A stretch of 64,000 nucleotides of DNA from Euptelea pleiosperma (GCA_035048495.1 CM068553.1:14571190-14635189); one strand, 5' to 3'. Positions 45,004 to 59,300 are shown, counted from the first letter of the stretch. The notes: generated from the sequence alone by a model not told the origin. Numbers and translations: made by a program.

Positions 45004-46757
45004 AAATTGGGCCCAACATGGTTACCAAACACAGGCCAGACGGACTGGAGCTGGACAAACGTCAGCTGGCCCCATTTTTTGTTTCCAAATAGACCACTAA
45101 GTTATACCTTCAAACACCATTAGGCTGCATTTGGCATTGTGGAAAATAAATAAAAAAAAGAACTGTTTTTTGACTAAATTTATTAGTTTTTGCAGTTTGA
45201 AATGGGTCAAAACAGCTGTTCATATGTCAAGAATTAATTCTAAGTGGGTTTGATTAATTTCCAAATACAAATTATGTTACAGTTTATCAGAATTGGAGAC
45301 GGTTAAAAACAATCAAACCAATGGCGATATATATTTTCGCTTACTCGAGGCTTTGCTTAAGTGCTGAAACGGGGTCACGGTGATCGGACCCCCACAGCTT
45401 AGAAGTAACGAAAATTTCTTCTCTCGTCACCGTCTGATCATGAATCTCCTCCATTAGAGCCCTCCCAACTGCAGGCTCCGAACCGTATATCTTAGCGGTG
45501 TCAAAATGCCTGTAACCCAACTGAATTCCACAACCATATTAACAGTTCACATGGAAAATTGGAAGTTGATGCTACAAGTTCAAGAGGGTGGCCTTTCAAA
45601 TAAATTTGTTCCGTGTGCCACATCAAATTTGCTGTATGGCTAGTCGGGGACTGCCACCTGTACTAGGGAATGGTGGTTACATGCCTAAAAAAACATATAT
45701 AAAAAAAACACACAAATTGAACAAGTTCTTTTCTGTGACTTCAAAAGTCACAAAAAACCTGTCATTTTCACCTCTTTCTCAAGTCTCGACACATACCTCG
45801 GCCAGTAATTTTGGCCCAACGGGCCGGGCCTAGTCTACAGTGCCGTCCTGGGCCACATTCCAAGGCCTAGGATGGGCCCGGCCCAACTCTGTAGGGAGGA
45901 CGGACCTCGAGCTGGGCTTGGTCGGCCGGGCCTCAGCCCAGGTCAATTTTTAACAAATGTAAAAAAGTCGGGCCATTTTCGGTCCGTACTTCAGGGGGAA
46001 GGCCCAGCCCAAGGATCTAACTGCCGGCCCGGCTCGGGCCACAGGCCAAAATTACAAGCTGAAACATACCTCTTGTTTTAAGTTTTTAAAATTTAAAACT
46101 TGCAGAAATATTGTTACAAGAGTATGTGCTGACACATACCCCTTGAGAAGAAGGTGAAAGTGAAGTTTTCTGCGACCCAGAAAACCAACTCAAGGTCCCT
46201 GTGGTGGGCCTGCACACCAAACATCAGCATGATTGATAATTTCTAGCCATTGGATTTGAGCATTGTGTGTCAACACAGGTTTCATGAACAGTCCTATGAG
46301 CTGGTTCCAAGTCCATGTTTAAAAAAAAAAGGTTCAAAATCTGGTGGCTAGAAATCACCAATCGAACTGACTTTAGGTGTGAAGGTCCACCAAAGGATGG
46401 CCAAACATTCATGGCTGAGTGGACTCAGAAGGAGCACCAGATCATTTTCAGGAGGGTAGGTGGCGATCTTTGACGAACCATGCATCAAATTTGAATGTGG
46501 TCTTGGCTCCAAAATGGAGTTGCATAATTTGCATTTGCACCCTCTGAGGTGAAGGATAAGCTCCCTTCACCATGGCAGTCGGAGCTATCACAAAAGAAAC
46601 CAACAAAAAGATAACATGAGCGTGGTGACTTTCGTACCTTCACGGCCGTCCGTATTGCTCGTTCAACTTTCTCGCTATCGTACGGGAAGGCAGCGGAGCC
46701 AAGTCCAAGGACAGGCAACTCGAAACCTCCGTACAACTTCACTAGATCGTTCCTCAT
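43419..46757 (-). CDS. Aldo-keto reductase (AKR4-type), 5 exons, 315 aa
   Basis: Exons: 46757-46638, 45520-45345, 44860-44617, 44546-44367, 43646-43419. The 948 nt are in frame to TGA. It is a cytosolic NADPH-dependent carbonyl reductase of the (beta/alpha)8-barrel family. The catalytic tetrad is complete: Asp47 and Tyr52 (YRHFDTAKIYGSE), Lys81 (VTSKLWG) and His112 (MYLIHWP). Cofactor-side blocks IGVSNF, PPAVNQVEMHP, SAYSPLG and VITKSFNEERMKEN are all present, and length is typical. Relatives include methylecgonone, codeinone and chalcone reductases and deoxymugineic-acid synthase; substrate cannot be told from sequence. The ATG follows a frame that otherwise begins with GTG at 46802. Intron 2 contains a run of 32 G. 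The last acceptor is preceded by A-rich text. A TATA box lies upstream. Confidence 0.95.
43826..44003 (-). repeat. GATCGG-rich palindromic repeat, copy 2
   Basis: This is the reverse-orientation relative of 40051-40250, with CTCGGCCAATCCTG, GATCCGATCCAAAG and TTGGGCGAGATG in the same order on the minus strand. It lies in intron 4 of the aldo-keto reductase, next to TTTCGG-type palindromic text (43690-43780 and 44010-44330). Confidence 0.75.
44968..44999. repeat. Poly(G) run of 32
   Basis: Thirty-two consecutive G residues lie in intron 2 of the aldo-keto reductase gene, about 110 bases upstream of exon 3 on the minus strand, where the transcript carries 32 C. Such a run can form G-quadruplexes on the plus strand, or could be an assembly artefact. 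Confidence 0.95.
45800..46065. repeat. GC-rich GGGCC/GGCCCG palindromic repeat, copy 2
   Basis: The words GGCCGGGCC, GGCCCAAC and CCGGCCCGGC repeat in both orientations, as in the block at 42633-42985. It lies in intron 1 of the aldo-keto reductase. The two blocks probably belong to one small transposon family. Confidence 0.7.
46190..46440. repeat. Diverged MULE-type MITE in aldo-keto reductase intron 1
   Basis: It contains GATTGATAATTTCTAGCCATT, CTAGAAATCACCAATC, AGGTCCACCAAAGGATGGCC and AAACATTCATGG in family order. Arms are degraded and no target duplication was seen. Confidence 0.65.
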
Positions 46758-46818
46758 GCTTCTCTCTATCTTCACCCCCCCTACGCAGTACGCACTACGC
46801 ACCCTTCCTCCTCTTTCT

Positions 46819-46828
46819 ATATATATCC
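46819..46828 (-). promoter_or_regulatory. TATA box of aldo-keto reductase gene
   Basis: The minus strand reads GATATATATAG about 65 bases upstream of the chosen ATG at 46757, a normal distance for a plant core promoter. Confidence 0.6.
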
Positions 46829-46999
46829 TTCACCCCCTACACGATACACACCCTCCACAAATCTTTTTTTTTCCTGGATACGTACCCTTCTCTCAATCTC
46901 ACCTAAGCTTTACCCATTAACAATTTACTAAAATATCCTTTATGAGATTTCCATTTTGATTTTTATCTATTTTTCTTTTCAGACATATTTAACATGCAA

Positions 47000-49900
47000 A
47001 TTTATTATTATTATTGTTGATTTTGTTGTAATGATCCTGTGTATACGAGTATACATTAATGCCCATCCATCTCTACCATTCGATGAATCACCAATTGCTT
47101 TTTCTTCTGATGTTTGATTGTAAGTTTGTTAATTTGACCGATTCGGAGATCGGATTAGTTCGATATCTAGCTATAGATGATCAAAGACGTGGGATATCGA
47201 TTGGATGGTCTGGATCACTTTGAATATGCACCAATTGTGGGTGTATAAGTGTGTATTTTGAAAGTGGAGGGCATTTTGGTAATATAATGGGAGTAAGTAC
47301 CAATGTAGATTTGATATGTGAAGAGGTTGAACAATGAATGTGCACAGATCATAAGGCATGGGATCCTCCCTGTCTCATGGGATTTGATTGGATACTCCCA
47401 TCCTATTAATTTAAGAGTTAACCGTCTACGACATGCAGTCACCAATGCCGCTGACTGCAGCTAATATGAGCCACGTGGTACGTTCTTAAGAGGACACTGA
47501 CAGTATGGATGTTTGGCCAATCACTAGGTGGACCTACAAAACAAAAATAAACTGGATCAGTGATTTGTAAGCGTTGGGTTGAAGTTATTTTAATGGGTTG
47601 ATGTTAACCGTTGGACTTTGATCGTTATTTGGGTACAAAGATCCAAATATTTTTAATCACTAATCAAGCTGATTTTTGGTTTATAGGTCCACCTAATGGT
47701 TGACCAAACATCCATACGGACAGTGTCTTGTTACGAATGTGGCACGTGGCATATATTAGTTGCAGTCAGCGGCATCGCTGACGGCATGTGTAATCGGAGG
47801 TTTATTCTTTATGTAACTCCTTGAGAACTCAAATAGACTTTACCCACGTCAGGAGGGGTGGATGGGAAGAAGCCATCCTTCCTAAGTTTTCTAATCTAGT
47901 TCTTTTGATGGATCACAGTAAGGTGATCTTTTAGTACCAAGATGGCTCGTTCTCAGCCGTTAACCATATTTGACTTCTTACCATCTAAAAGAAAACGGTC
48001 AATCGGATGTGTTTTTAATCTAAGTGGGACCAATCGTGTGGTGGGCCACGAAAGCGCTGCATGTATATGCACAGATGCCGTCCTCCCGTCCTGTTGTGAA
48101 TATTAAATCCTCACCGTAAGATGAATTAGGGAGACATTGGTGTAAGATTATGTTGGGATCCCAAAATCTTGACATGTGAAGTCAGGATTTGAGCATGTTC
48201 CTAAGATCTGAGACACTCTCCCATCATGTTCTATCACACCCAGCTATTCAATTTTCACGTGAGGGGCAGGCTTTCCTAGATCGGCGATCCACCCTAATTT
48301 CTTTAATGACCAACACTTGGTCAGGTCATCAATCCTGACCCTTCAAACCTTTCGCTAGTTTTCGTACTAACCACAAATCTGCATTTTTTTGATCAATTCT
48401 GACCATTGGATTTAAAGGCTGGTTTTTGGTAAAGATGTTCTCATTAAACATTTTTATCCTTACGAAATATAAACCAGAGTGAGGCCCATTTAAAACCATA
48501 GGGGGCTTTAGGCCCATTTTGGGTCCAAAATTGACTTAGTTTACGGCTTCTTATGTTAGCGCATTTGAAAATGACGAAAATCACTTTTTAACTTCACAAC
48601 AATTAGAAATCTATCTATTTTCTCTCTCGAGGAAGTAAGGGTTTTGGTGAATCGGAAGATTCTTCGTCTAGATCTGCAAATCGAGGATTAAGGCAAGTGA
48701 ATCACTATTGACTTTTTTCTTTTCTTGTATTTTGATTGTTGATTTGGTATGTTGGCATGTTAAATAACAACATTATTAGTGTTTTTGAGATGCTTATTGT
48801 TTTCTCCCTTGATTAGGGAGTAGTTGACCGGCCTCTGGTCTGCCCAATAAACCCCCGTAATGAGCATTTAGACGTGTACTTACCTCGGTGTGCGTGCGTG
48901 CATGCAAACACTAGAATTCACTCTTGTGCTATTTTCTTGACATTAGAAACAATTAGTCAGATGTTTCTTGTAAGTGAATTTCGATCAATTTACAGTGTTA
49001 TGACATGATATTTTATGCATTTATTTAGTATGTTGTTTCGGATTGACTCTAAAGCATGCTAATGAATGTGTAAGTTGTTGATGTATTATGAGTAGGTTGA
49101 GCATACCTTTATGTTTGGATTTGTCCCAAGTGTTGGTTATGTACGAATGTTTTGAATAAGTCATTGAGTGGTTGTGTATGACCCTAAATTATAAGCAAGC
49201 AGGGACCAAAGAGATTCGCTTGAGTGAAATGTCTTAAATTGTCGGTGATCACTTAATTGTCCGTGTGTGTCGGATGTATTGCATAAGCATCACATTAAAT
49301 TTGAGTTTTAATAAATTCTCGTGTGATTGTAAAATCTTGATTATCTGTTTGTGTATCTAGTGTGGATTTGAACTATAATTAATTTGCTTTCATAGTTAGC
49401 TTATTTTGTCAATGGCCTTGGTGGAAGGTTCATGAGTTGTATTCATTTAATATTAATAAGATGATCTCCAGATTCTCGTGCACAAATAGAGATATTCTGA
49501 TGTATAAATTTAAATACCATATGGTATTGTCATTCAAGACTCTTTTAAAGACCATATTCTGAGGTGTTTTTCTCCTTTAAAAACACCATGGTCTGCAGAA
49601 ATGCAGCTGTTGTCTACACTAGTTACAAGTTACAACACAATTTTGGTAAAAACCACATCAAAGTGTACATAACTGAAAAAGCTAAACCAAACTCCAAATG
49701 TTTGACAAAGATACGGGGCACAGTCGGTCTTGTAGAGGATATTCAAATCATTTGGGGCAAACAACCATTCTTATAACGTTAAACACCCCATCCTGTTGCG
49801 TTATTTCAAAAATATTGCTCCATTAGAGGGGGTTTTCTGATTCAGAAATGACTCGTGTGACTCGTTACAACTCTGGTAATGGGACCGTCAGACCATTTGT

Positions 49901-50131
49901 TCTGTTATCTTCAGTCTATTTGAAAACACCCCAATCCAATCCTTATAGCGCTTCTCTATTTTCGTCAGCGCTATATAGCTCATGCTCATTTTAGTTTTAA
50001 ACAATTCGAAAATAGAAAAGAATAACCATTTGCCAAGGAATCTCCAAAATCGAGTCATTTGCCATATCAAATGTGAATTCCGGTAATTTACAACGCAGGT
50101 TATTTACAATGCATCACCCTAGTGAAAAATA
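47000..50131. other. Intergenic spacer between aldo-keto reductase and CNOT1
   Basis: No gene seen. It holds a MULE-type MITE (47415-47805). A stretch at 48590-49430 contains leader-like text (TTTTCTCTCTCGAGGAAG) without a conserved ORF and may be retrotransposon remains. The part next to 50131 will include the CNOT1 3' untranslated region. Confidence 0.6.
47415..47805. mobile_element. MULE-type MITE, near full length
   Basis: The left arm CATGCAGTCACCAATGCCGC, TGACTGCAGCTAATATGAGC and CCACGTGG are inverted and repeated at the right (GGCACGTGGCATATATTAGT, GCAGTCAGCGGCATCGC). Family core words GTTTGGCCAATCACTAGGTG and CACTAATCAAGCTGATTTTT are present. Exact termini and target duplication are uncertain. 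Confidence 0.8.
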
Positions 50132-53100
50132 TCAATGTGTGTTGTCAGATATCCCTCCAGAAACTAAGCTCTCGTCCACGGCTTTTGGGCCCCCACATGA
50201 TCTTGAGACAGATTCAAATAGTTTTTCAATTTCTGGCGCACACCGAGTGAACGATCGACTCCAGAAGTTATATCGAGGATTCTGCGAAAACCAGTCAAAC
50301 CATTTTATACAAAGAACATCATGGCTAGCCAGCCAATGCAAATGTGAAAGGACGTTAGTTATTGGCTGTTAATGAAGTCCTCCAATTACCTTGATGAGCT
50401 CGATGAAAGTGATGAGCAGGCCCCAGGGATGAGGTCGATTAACGATCAGACGTTCCAACAATACTCTCGTTATTTGCTCCTGAATGATTTCCTGTGCAAT
50501 AAAAGTCAAAAATAATAAAATATAATTATAAAAAATTACAAAAAGTAGCATTGTGCTTAAGACCAAACCAAGAGATTCCAAAACCCAAAGCTGAAGTAGA
50601 GACAAGAAACAAACTGTCTCATAAAAAGAAAATAAGAATTCAGTGACTAATCTACTGCGAAAAAAAAAACGATATAAATCCACATTAACAGAAGGAAAAA
50701 AAAAAAAAAAAGGATAGATGGGAAAAGAGTGTTCCACCTGGTTTGCTTCGGCAAACAAGTAAAGGAGGACAAAGGAGAAATAATGTGTGTGGTTGTTGGG
50801 GTAGCGCAGTTGATTGGCAACTGCATTTAGAAAGAGGTAGCGCCCTTCCGTATCTAGGTCCACTATCAGAGTCTGGAAGATATCCATGGCAGCGCCCACC
50901 AAGAAAATATCCATTGGAGCAGTGTGGGTCATCTGTGGAGCATGAGGAGGTGAAGTCTTGGTCTGTAGTTGCTGGATGGCCTGCAACAATGCCTTCTAAA
51001 TATTTAAGCTTTCGTATACAGGTTTCTCATTCTTTGTGCAGAAAAGGAAACAGCACCCAACAGGACAAAGCCATATGGGGCTTTCCCCTTCTGGAAAGTA
51101 TTATGTGTATAGCATGTAACATGGATTTCTGATACTTGCCATCCTCAAAATCCATGGAGAGGGGACGGATTGAGTAGAAATAAGAGAAATCCAACAGTGT
51201 AGAAAACATACCTGCATACCCACATAAAGCACGAGGGAGTTGATCAAGGGTACATTGTACCGGGTCCCAGCCTGTGCTGCCTCGCCTTGAGGAAGCAGCA
51301 ATCTCTGCTTCAGCTCCGCCAAGAACGAGGACCCTTGTTGCCTTGTCTGCAAAGAAATCCGAAGAAAAAGAAAAACAAAGAGGTGTAAGGAGAAGAGGAG
51401 TCGAAATTCTATAATATTTTAAGCCAGGTTATTTGGTAAAAGATGAATAGTAGGTTGCAAAAAAGCCAGATACCTTCAGATACTCATCGATGTCAGCCTT
51501 CATCTGTTTTGCTTTCAAAGCAGCATCAACCTCAGAGAAAATACGTGGTGACTGGCTGATTTCTGCTAGCAGATCAATCTGCACATCGGAATCAAAAAGA
51601 AAGTAATGATAATAGTTTTTTATTCCGGGATAGTAAATAGTGATGATTAGGAACACTCGTGAATTAATCGTGGAATCAACCAACCACCTTTAAATTGGGA
51701 GTAGAAGGATCAGGCAACCTCATGTTGCGTGGAAATGCACTAAGTATAACATTTCGCATCTGGATGCAGCTGGGGGGAATGACATCACAGAAGCTGAAAT
51801 GATAATCGCATAGGAACTCAGGGAAATCATGAAGCAGTACCAACAGCACCCTCAGAGTGCCTTTGTAGAGAAAGTGAACCTGCATGGACAAAAAAATAGA
51901 GAGTCAAGATGCTATTACTGCGAAGAACTGATTGCTGCATAGAAAGAAGTAACAGAGAGAGGCATACTGGTTCCCCCAGTTCAGCATTCCTTAAGTAAGG
52001 TTCCATGAATTTGAACAAGTCTACCAGCAAACGTTGAACAAAAGGCCAACCCTTTTGAGGGTTCCCATTGAGCAATTTTGGCATGAAACTCCTGTGACTC
52101 ACCAGCTCAAGCCATGCAAAGCTGAAAGCAGTTCAATCAAGTTACTGACCCCACAAAACAAAAACAGACCCTGATATTTATTAATTAATGAATAGAAGGA
52201 AACCCAGTAGAACTTGAATACTCAAACAACAATGGCTGGCAAACCAGCAACTTCTAACCATTTCCTCTAGAATTGGATATAATCAACTAAACAAGAACTT
52301 CAATTATTCAGTGAACAACAAACAAGCTAAGAGGAAAAATGGACATTTTAGACATTGGGTGACCAGTATAGCGTATATATATGCTATGCTATAGAATTGG
52401 ATATAATCAACTAAACAAGAACATCAATTATTCAGTGAATGACTCACAAGCTAAGAGGAACAATGAACATTTTAGACATTTGGTGACCAGTATAGCGTAT
52501 ATATATGCTACATAAACATAAACAAAAAAAAAAAAAAACTTAAGTTCACAATCAATGGTCGGATCCCTATCGTGGTAAAGAACGCATTCTTAAGAACTTT
52601 CAGAATGCTTAAACTGACAAAGCCTGCATTTGATCCTTTCTTGGGGCATGTACTAGACAATTTCTCATATAGAATAAACTAAGGAACTTACCACTGTGGA
52701 TGACTTTGACAGTTGTTCAGACTTTAGACAGGCATGCCCATTCATTACAGGCAGGATTCATGACCATTCCGACTGAGATTTTGATTTATATATACTTTCT
52801 ATTAAACTATTCATAAACAATAAATTTCTGCTACATCACGCACACACTCGTTAATAGGAAGTTCGAGAAACTCTTACTGCAATCTGTATTAAATAAGATC
52901 CCACAAAAACTCAAAGCACAAAATAAAGAAAAAAGATTAACATGCTAACCTGAAACCAGGTACTTTCAGAGGCTGCAAGGCATGGAAAGCATTTGCAAAT
53001 GCCGCCAACACCTGTGGATACCTAACCAATGTCAGTTAATTCATAGAGATCATAGTGATGTCAAAAAAAGCAAACAACTGCTACCTGAAAGTTGGCACCA

Positions 53101-53283
53101 TCAAGGACGGGGTCAGGAGAACCAAGGTCCAAAAGCCAATTAATGAACAGCCTGAAATAGGGCCTAGGATTAAAAGCCGCCTTCTTCTCCTCTGCATCTT
53201 TTTGGATGACTCTCACAGTTACCGAGAGAATCTGGCCAAATAACATATACAGAAATTAAGTATTGAGCCAACATAAGCAAGGC

Positions 53284-53319
<36 letters not shown>

Positions 53320-56300
53320 TGTAAAAGCTACTCTTTGGGAATTCCAACCTTGGGCAGAAGAAAGACTTTATTTGATCCCTGATCCACCACACAGTACTAA
53401 CAAAACAAATTATAAACCACAGTCAATTATAGAGATGATAGCAAGTTATCACAGCAAAGGGGAATTCCATATAACGAAATGCTGAGAAAAATATATTTAC
53501 CTTCAGGATTAGAAAGACTAGCTTTGAATACATATCGATAGCAATATATAATAGAAGCTGAACTTGTTGAGGTGGTTGCAGTGGCAATGAGCCTGGAGTA
53601 ACCACCTCAGAAGAGAGGCAATGTGCTACAGAAAGTTCCTGAAACAAAAATACAATGTAAAATTCCCCGGAATGTCCAGTATTCTTTAGCAAACACAGCT
53701 TCATACAAGGAAGAAAAAATTACCGTGAGTATACGGAAAAAGCGATCCGACATATCATCACCTTTGAGCAATCCACTTTGCTGCAACTGAGATATGTAAT
53801 GGGTATAAGCAGCATCATTTGTACCAGGGATTTCACAAATCCGACACCATTCACCAAAGAGAACAGAAACCTGCAGTGTATTCACATTAGAATATAAGCA
53901 TTACGGACCAAGACAAATATGACAAATGCTTTTGTGATGAATGAAGTGACAAACGATCCTGGGGCCCACATGGAGATGAGTTAAGGGCTGATTATAGAGA
54001 ACAGGCCTATCATTCCCACGTATTAACAGCCTAGCGACCCAAAATAAACACATACTAACTAAAGTGATGGTTTTTTACACGTGCACAAGCACAAGTAATA
54101 TCCACCTCAATTTTAGCTTCTTTTACACTTGGTGGCATCCATTTATCAATTTTAGCACCATACCAAGTTACCTCATGCATGTTCTTAACTACATTATTTC
54201 ATACCTGGGCATCATGCAAAATACACTGAACAAGTTTAATATCATCAGGTACCTGTTCACGAAAACCAGCAGGATCTGCCGCCACAGACTCAGCATTGTT
54301 ATAGTCTTCCCTACTTGTCATTGAACGAACAGAAGAAGCCTGTTTCAACAGAAGTATAGTTAAGATTTTAAGACCTTAGAAAAATCTGGCACATAAACCC
54401 AACAGATGTACATGATAATCATTAATAAACACGACTATCAGTAACCTTTTTGTCTCTAGACTGTCTGGCCTTCTCCTCCTTGTTAATAGCAAAACCCGTC
54501 AGAGCAGCGGCATTAGCAGCAGGATTCCTGGCAATCTCAACCAACTGTTGTAAGGATTCAGGAGATCCAGGCCTCGTCGCAAGCTGCAACATGAAAACAC
54601 TCATTAATCAGAGAAATATACATTTTGTATATCAAAAAATATATACATCAAATCAGAAAAAATAAAAATAATAATAATTCCAACCTTTGCCAAGGCATCA
54701 ACAAGATTGTGGAGTTCTGACAAACTAACTCCACATTCCTGAACCACCAAGGTTTGGAGAAGAGAAATTGCAAACTCCGTAGCAGCTTCTGCACATTATA
54801 CACAACATGTTAGCTGTACCAACTGTCCTGTGATTACTTTTCGATCATAAAGTGAAATAGCAAATACATACTATTCCGTCCTGCATCAATAAGCTTTGCC
54901 ATGTGCACATTATACTCTGCAAGGTTTAGCAATTCAGAACGAATGAGGCCGACAGTTATATCTTTGTTGAACTTACGCTCCTCATCTGAGTAAATCACCT
55001 GGGAAAAAATGAAGGATTGTAGACTGCATGAATTTATCAAGAAATAAAACAATCATAGTACACATAATTATGGAAAGGTAAAAGTTGAACTTCCAATACA
55101 TCTTTAAATACTAGGATGCCCTTTCAGCTAGTTTCCTAGATATACTTTCCTCAAATTGTAGGCCATAAAAAAGGATAAAATCTCACAAAGTCAAGTAGAA
55201 TTTTATATCAACTAAAATGGAGATGACTGGCAGAAGACATGGTCCTAAATAGAGGAATGGAGATGGAGGAACAAGATTCATGTAGCCGATGCCAAATAGT
55301 TGGGATAAAGCTGTGGATTTATCGAGTGATTCAGAATTTCAGATTTATATCAACTAAAGCTTGTAACGAGTATAATTAGTTCATGATATGAATTGAAAGT
55401 TAATGCATATAATATTGATTTAGGGCCCGTTTGGCAACACAGGGGAAGCAAAAAGTAACTTCTAAATTAAGTTGCTGATTGTAAAAGTTGCTATCTGAAA
55501 GCAGAAGTATGTTTGGTAAAACACTGACTTATAGGTCCAAAAGTTAGTTTGGCATGAATTAATTTAAAAAGTCATTTTCTTACAATTTTATATATTTGAT
55601 AAAAAATGAGGACATTTAGTCTTTAAAAATGCGGTATCTCGTTCATTTATGGATAGAACAAACTATCAAAGGATTACAAGGGGTATAAGATGATAGAGGA
55701 AGGAGTGAGGTGTCATTTTTTTAATCAAAGGTTTTCAGTGGTAGAAATGTCAATATAAAATATTAACTTAAGTTGGTTTTCGCGCCCGTGCTGAAAGACG
55801 GAGTGCAACTTTTTTTGCTTCTACTTCCACTGGAAGCAAAAAAAAAATGCTTCCAATATAAGCAACTTTTTTTACTTTTGAAAAGCACTTTCGAAATTAA
55901 CATTCAAACAAACTTACTTGCTTTTTTGCTTTTGGAAGAAAAAAAACAACTTTTTTGGTGTTGCCAAACAGGCCCTTAGCTAATTGATGCAATTCGTTGA
56001 CATGTAAATACATGACAATGTCAACACTCAAAAGAGTGTCATGGATCCTACAGATCCCAGGACGTGTGTACAACTACAACAAGAGAGGTGAAGGAACAGC
56101 TGGATTCTAAAGAACTGTGCCAGGCTGGTGTACTGAGACCATGCACGAGTGTACAAGCAGAAGTGGAAAACAAGGAGCTATGGAGCATGGAAGGAACATC
56201 AACTGGCAATTGCATGGATCTCTAACTCATGTAAGGCATCATTGTTATGAACTGTATGTTTTCTCTCCAAATCCCATGTGGCCCACAAGATCTTACTAGG

Positions 56301-59300
56301 AATTTTCTTTCATTTACTTTGAGTTTCTTTAGTAGAAACTAGCAACATTTATTAGAATCCATTAGTATCTAAAATCTTTGAGTAAGGAAACAAGTTAGAT
56401 AGAAATGTTTTATGTTATGAAACTAGGAGCCTGTAGAGTGTTATTTACTAATGCCTGGAAAGCCATTGTTTGAATTGTTAGACTCGAGAAGATTGTCCAT
56501 TTTGGGAAGAAGAAAATTGAAGCTTGAAGCTTTCTTTAGGTTACATATGAAGATTCAATTCCTTGGCAGAAGGCCAAGGATCCCTTTTCAGCTTGTTCCC
56601 ATGGTTCGGACTCCGGAGTCTCATTCTGTCTCAACCAAGGCATCTCATTCTGGTAAGGTAACCGAGACAATACATAACAGTAAATCCTCTCATACCAAAA
56701 CAGTTTTAAGTGGTTTAAACCTTCTTTTTGTAGGACGTATCTTTTATAGCATGCAGAGGAGAAAGAACATATTTTAGCTTAATTAAGCATTAAAATCATT
56801 TAAAGTAATCATCATCATCATAACCTTATCCCATCGATATGGGGTCAGCTACACAAATCATGTTCCTCCATTCAATTCTATCTAAAGTCATCTCTTCTGT
56901 TAAAGCAAGTTTCTCATTCAAAATGGATGTATATCTATATTTTCGCATATCAAGACATTATTTTTTTCCCACATCTCATTCCATCGGCAGCTTACCAAGA
57001 CACACAAAACTGAGATTTTAAACCTTGCTTGACCTGCGACAGGATTGGCTTGGATTTATTTTGCTTTATTTTCTTTATTGCTCATGCCTTATGCCTTGCT
57101 CTTCAGATATTTAAATGTGTTTGGCAGCAACATTTTACACTAATCATATCTTACACATTATACAAAACGTAAAACATGATACGAGGAAAAATGAATCTGA
57201 CGAGAACACAATGCATTCATCATTATCATATTATACAAAATGCAAAACATGATACTTGGAAAAATGAATCTAATAAGAACAGAATGCATTCATCATTATC
57301 ATCTACGCCTTATCCCAAATGTTTGGGGTCAGTAACATGAATCTTACTTCTCCATTCGACTCTATTTAAAACAACTGCGTAGAAATGATGGTCGTATGTT
57401 TTTGATACAACACATATCACACTCAAAGCACGTAGAATAAGTGATTGTCATACAGTAATATCATCAACTGACAACATTAGAAACTATAACTGTAATTCTC
57501 TAAACCTGACCTGACTACCATTTTATCGCTAACGGGTACAAAAAAATAGTAGGGGGCATACCCAACTCGTAAGCTCCTTGACGACAAACTTGCAAACATC
57601 TCGAATGGCAACCAGAATTGCAAGATGAGCACCAACATGTGTATTGTTTGATGCATTCTCATATAAACTCTTAAAAACCTGCCCCAACATTAAATTAAAA
57701 ATTCAGTTCAAGAGATCAGATATAATAACTAAAAACTTCCCACAAAGATGATACCACACCTTTTGGGCCACAGCCAAGGCAGCCTCATCTCGGCTTACAC
57801 ATCTGAGAATGATTTCAGGAACCTCGGCAATAACTCCCTGAACAGAAATATGTCTCAGTCCAGATAAAATAATAGTTTTTGAACCTTGAGGTCTTTTTTA
57901 GGAATCAACCAACACAACTGATATGGAGAAGAAAAAGGATGAAGAAAACATTATCTAGATCCAGGTGAAATTTTGGGTAAAGTGAAAGCCAGTGGAAGGG
58001 AAACATGTTTCGCAAACACACATTTCAAGTTACTAACTAGCTTGCGATAACCACAAACAAACGTGACAGAAGAAACGATACCTGAATTTCTGCGTCTCTG
58101 GCGTCTCTAGCTACCAGAGTTTCCAGCTGAAACACAAAGAACCTCAATTGAGAAATGAAACTAAAAGGAATAAAAAGGAACACTAAGAAAGTGCGAAGAA
58201 TGAGAACATTAAAAGCAGCAGCCCAAACACCAATTGTGGGAAATCAGGAGGTGGACATGGCGTATAAAGATGGTGGAAGCACATGACATGAGCATGCCAT
58301 GTTAGAGTACAATTCAAACAAGCTCCGGCCAAAGCTCCACCCCATTTTCCGAATGAACAGGATTAACATAATCTTATAAATAATGACACAAGCTGCCCAT
58401 TTATACAGGAGATTTATTAACATGGCATGCTCAACTTGTCAGGTAATACACGAGCACACATTAAGAATGCAAGGGGTAAACCAAAATCAGAAATTTCTAC
58501 TTAGTGGATTATACACAAGGAAAGATAACCAACAGATGCCTAGTGAGATAAGGTCGATGCAACACAAGTTAGAGCATTTCCCACCTTCTGTGCCACGACT
58601 TGGTACTTGTCCAATGCATCCCCAGCGGTCAATAAAGGTTCTGACATGCTACCTCCCAGGCGCTCTGTTGCAGAAGATGTAGGTGATGGCTGTGCAGTAG
58701 CTCCCAGTTCCTGTCAACAAATGAGAAGTACACGTCAGTGCAGAAGAATCTGGTAATCAGCAACATCTGAACTGAATTTCACAGAAACACTTTTTCTTAC
58801 TTTTACAGCACTAGAAGGTTCGACCGAATGCAATTCAGGGACTGCAGCACTTGAAGGAAATGAAGAAACAACGGCATTAATTTCAGAACCATGCTGGATA
58901 ACAGCATCGGATGCCCCAAGATGAGCAGGGGAAGCACTGTAACATTACAAAAAGGATCGGAAGTGGATTAACAATTGAACTCTGTATATTACATAGCAAC
59001 AGAACCAAAAAAAGAGAAGAAAAAAATAAGTACATTTATGACAAATACCTAAGAAGCTGTGCTGAACCAGGGTCCATCTCCTCAGAAATTAGATCAAGGG
59101 GCTGTGCAACTGTAGTGAATCCTGGCCCCCCTTGTGCAGATGAATATATGCCCGTATTGAGCTGTCCTGGAGTTGATCCATAAGCATGAGCCAAGCCAGA
59201 ACTAACAGAACCCCCAGATGAAGCAGGTGGACCAGCAGGCATGGCATTTGAACTCTGGCTTGATTGATTTTGCCATGGAAACCTAACAAAATCCTGAGAC

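Noticed and set aside
48590..49430. Possible unannotated gene leader or LTR in the spacer
   Set aside because: No conserved ORF, no LTR pair and no primer-binding site could be found.
50743..51132. 129-codon plus-strand ORF
   Set aside because: Antisense shadow of CNOT1 exon 50980-50738 and its intron.
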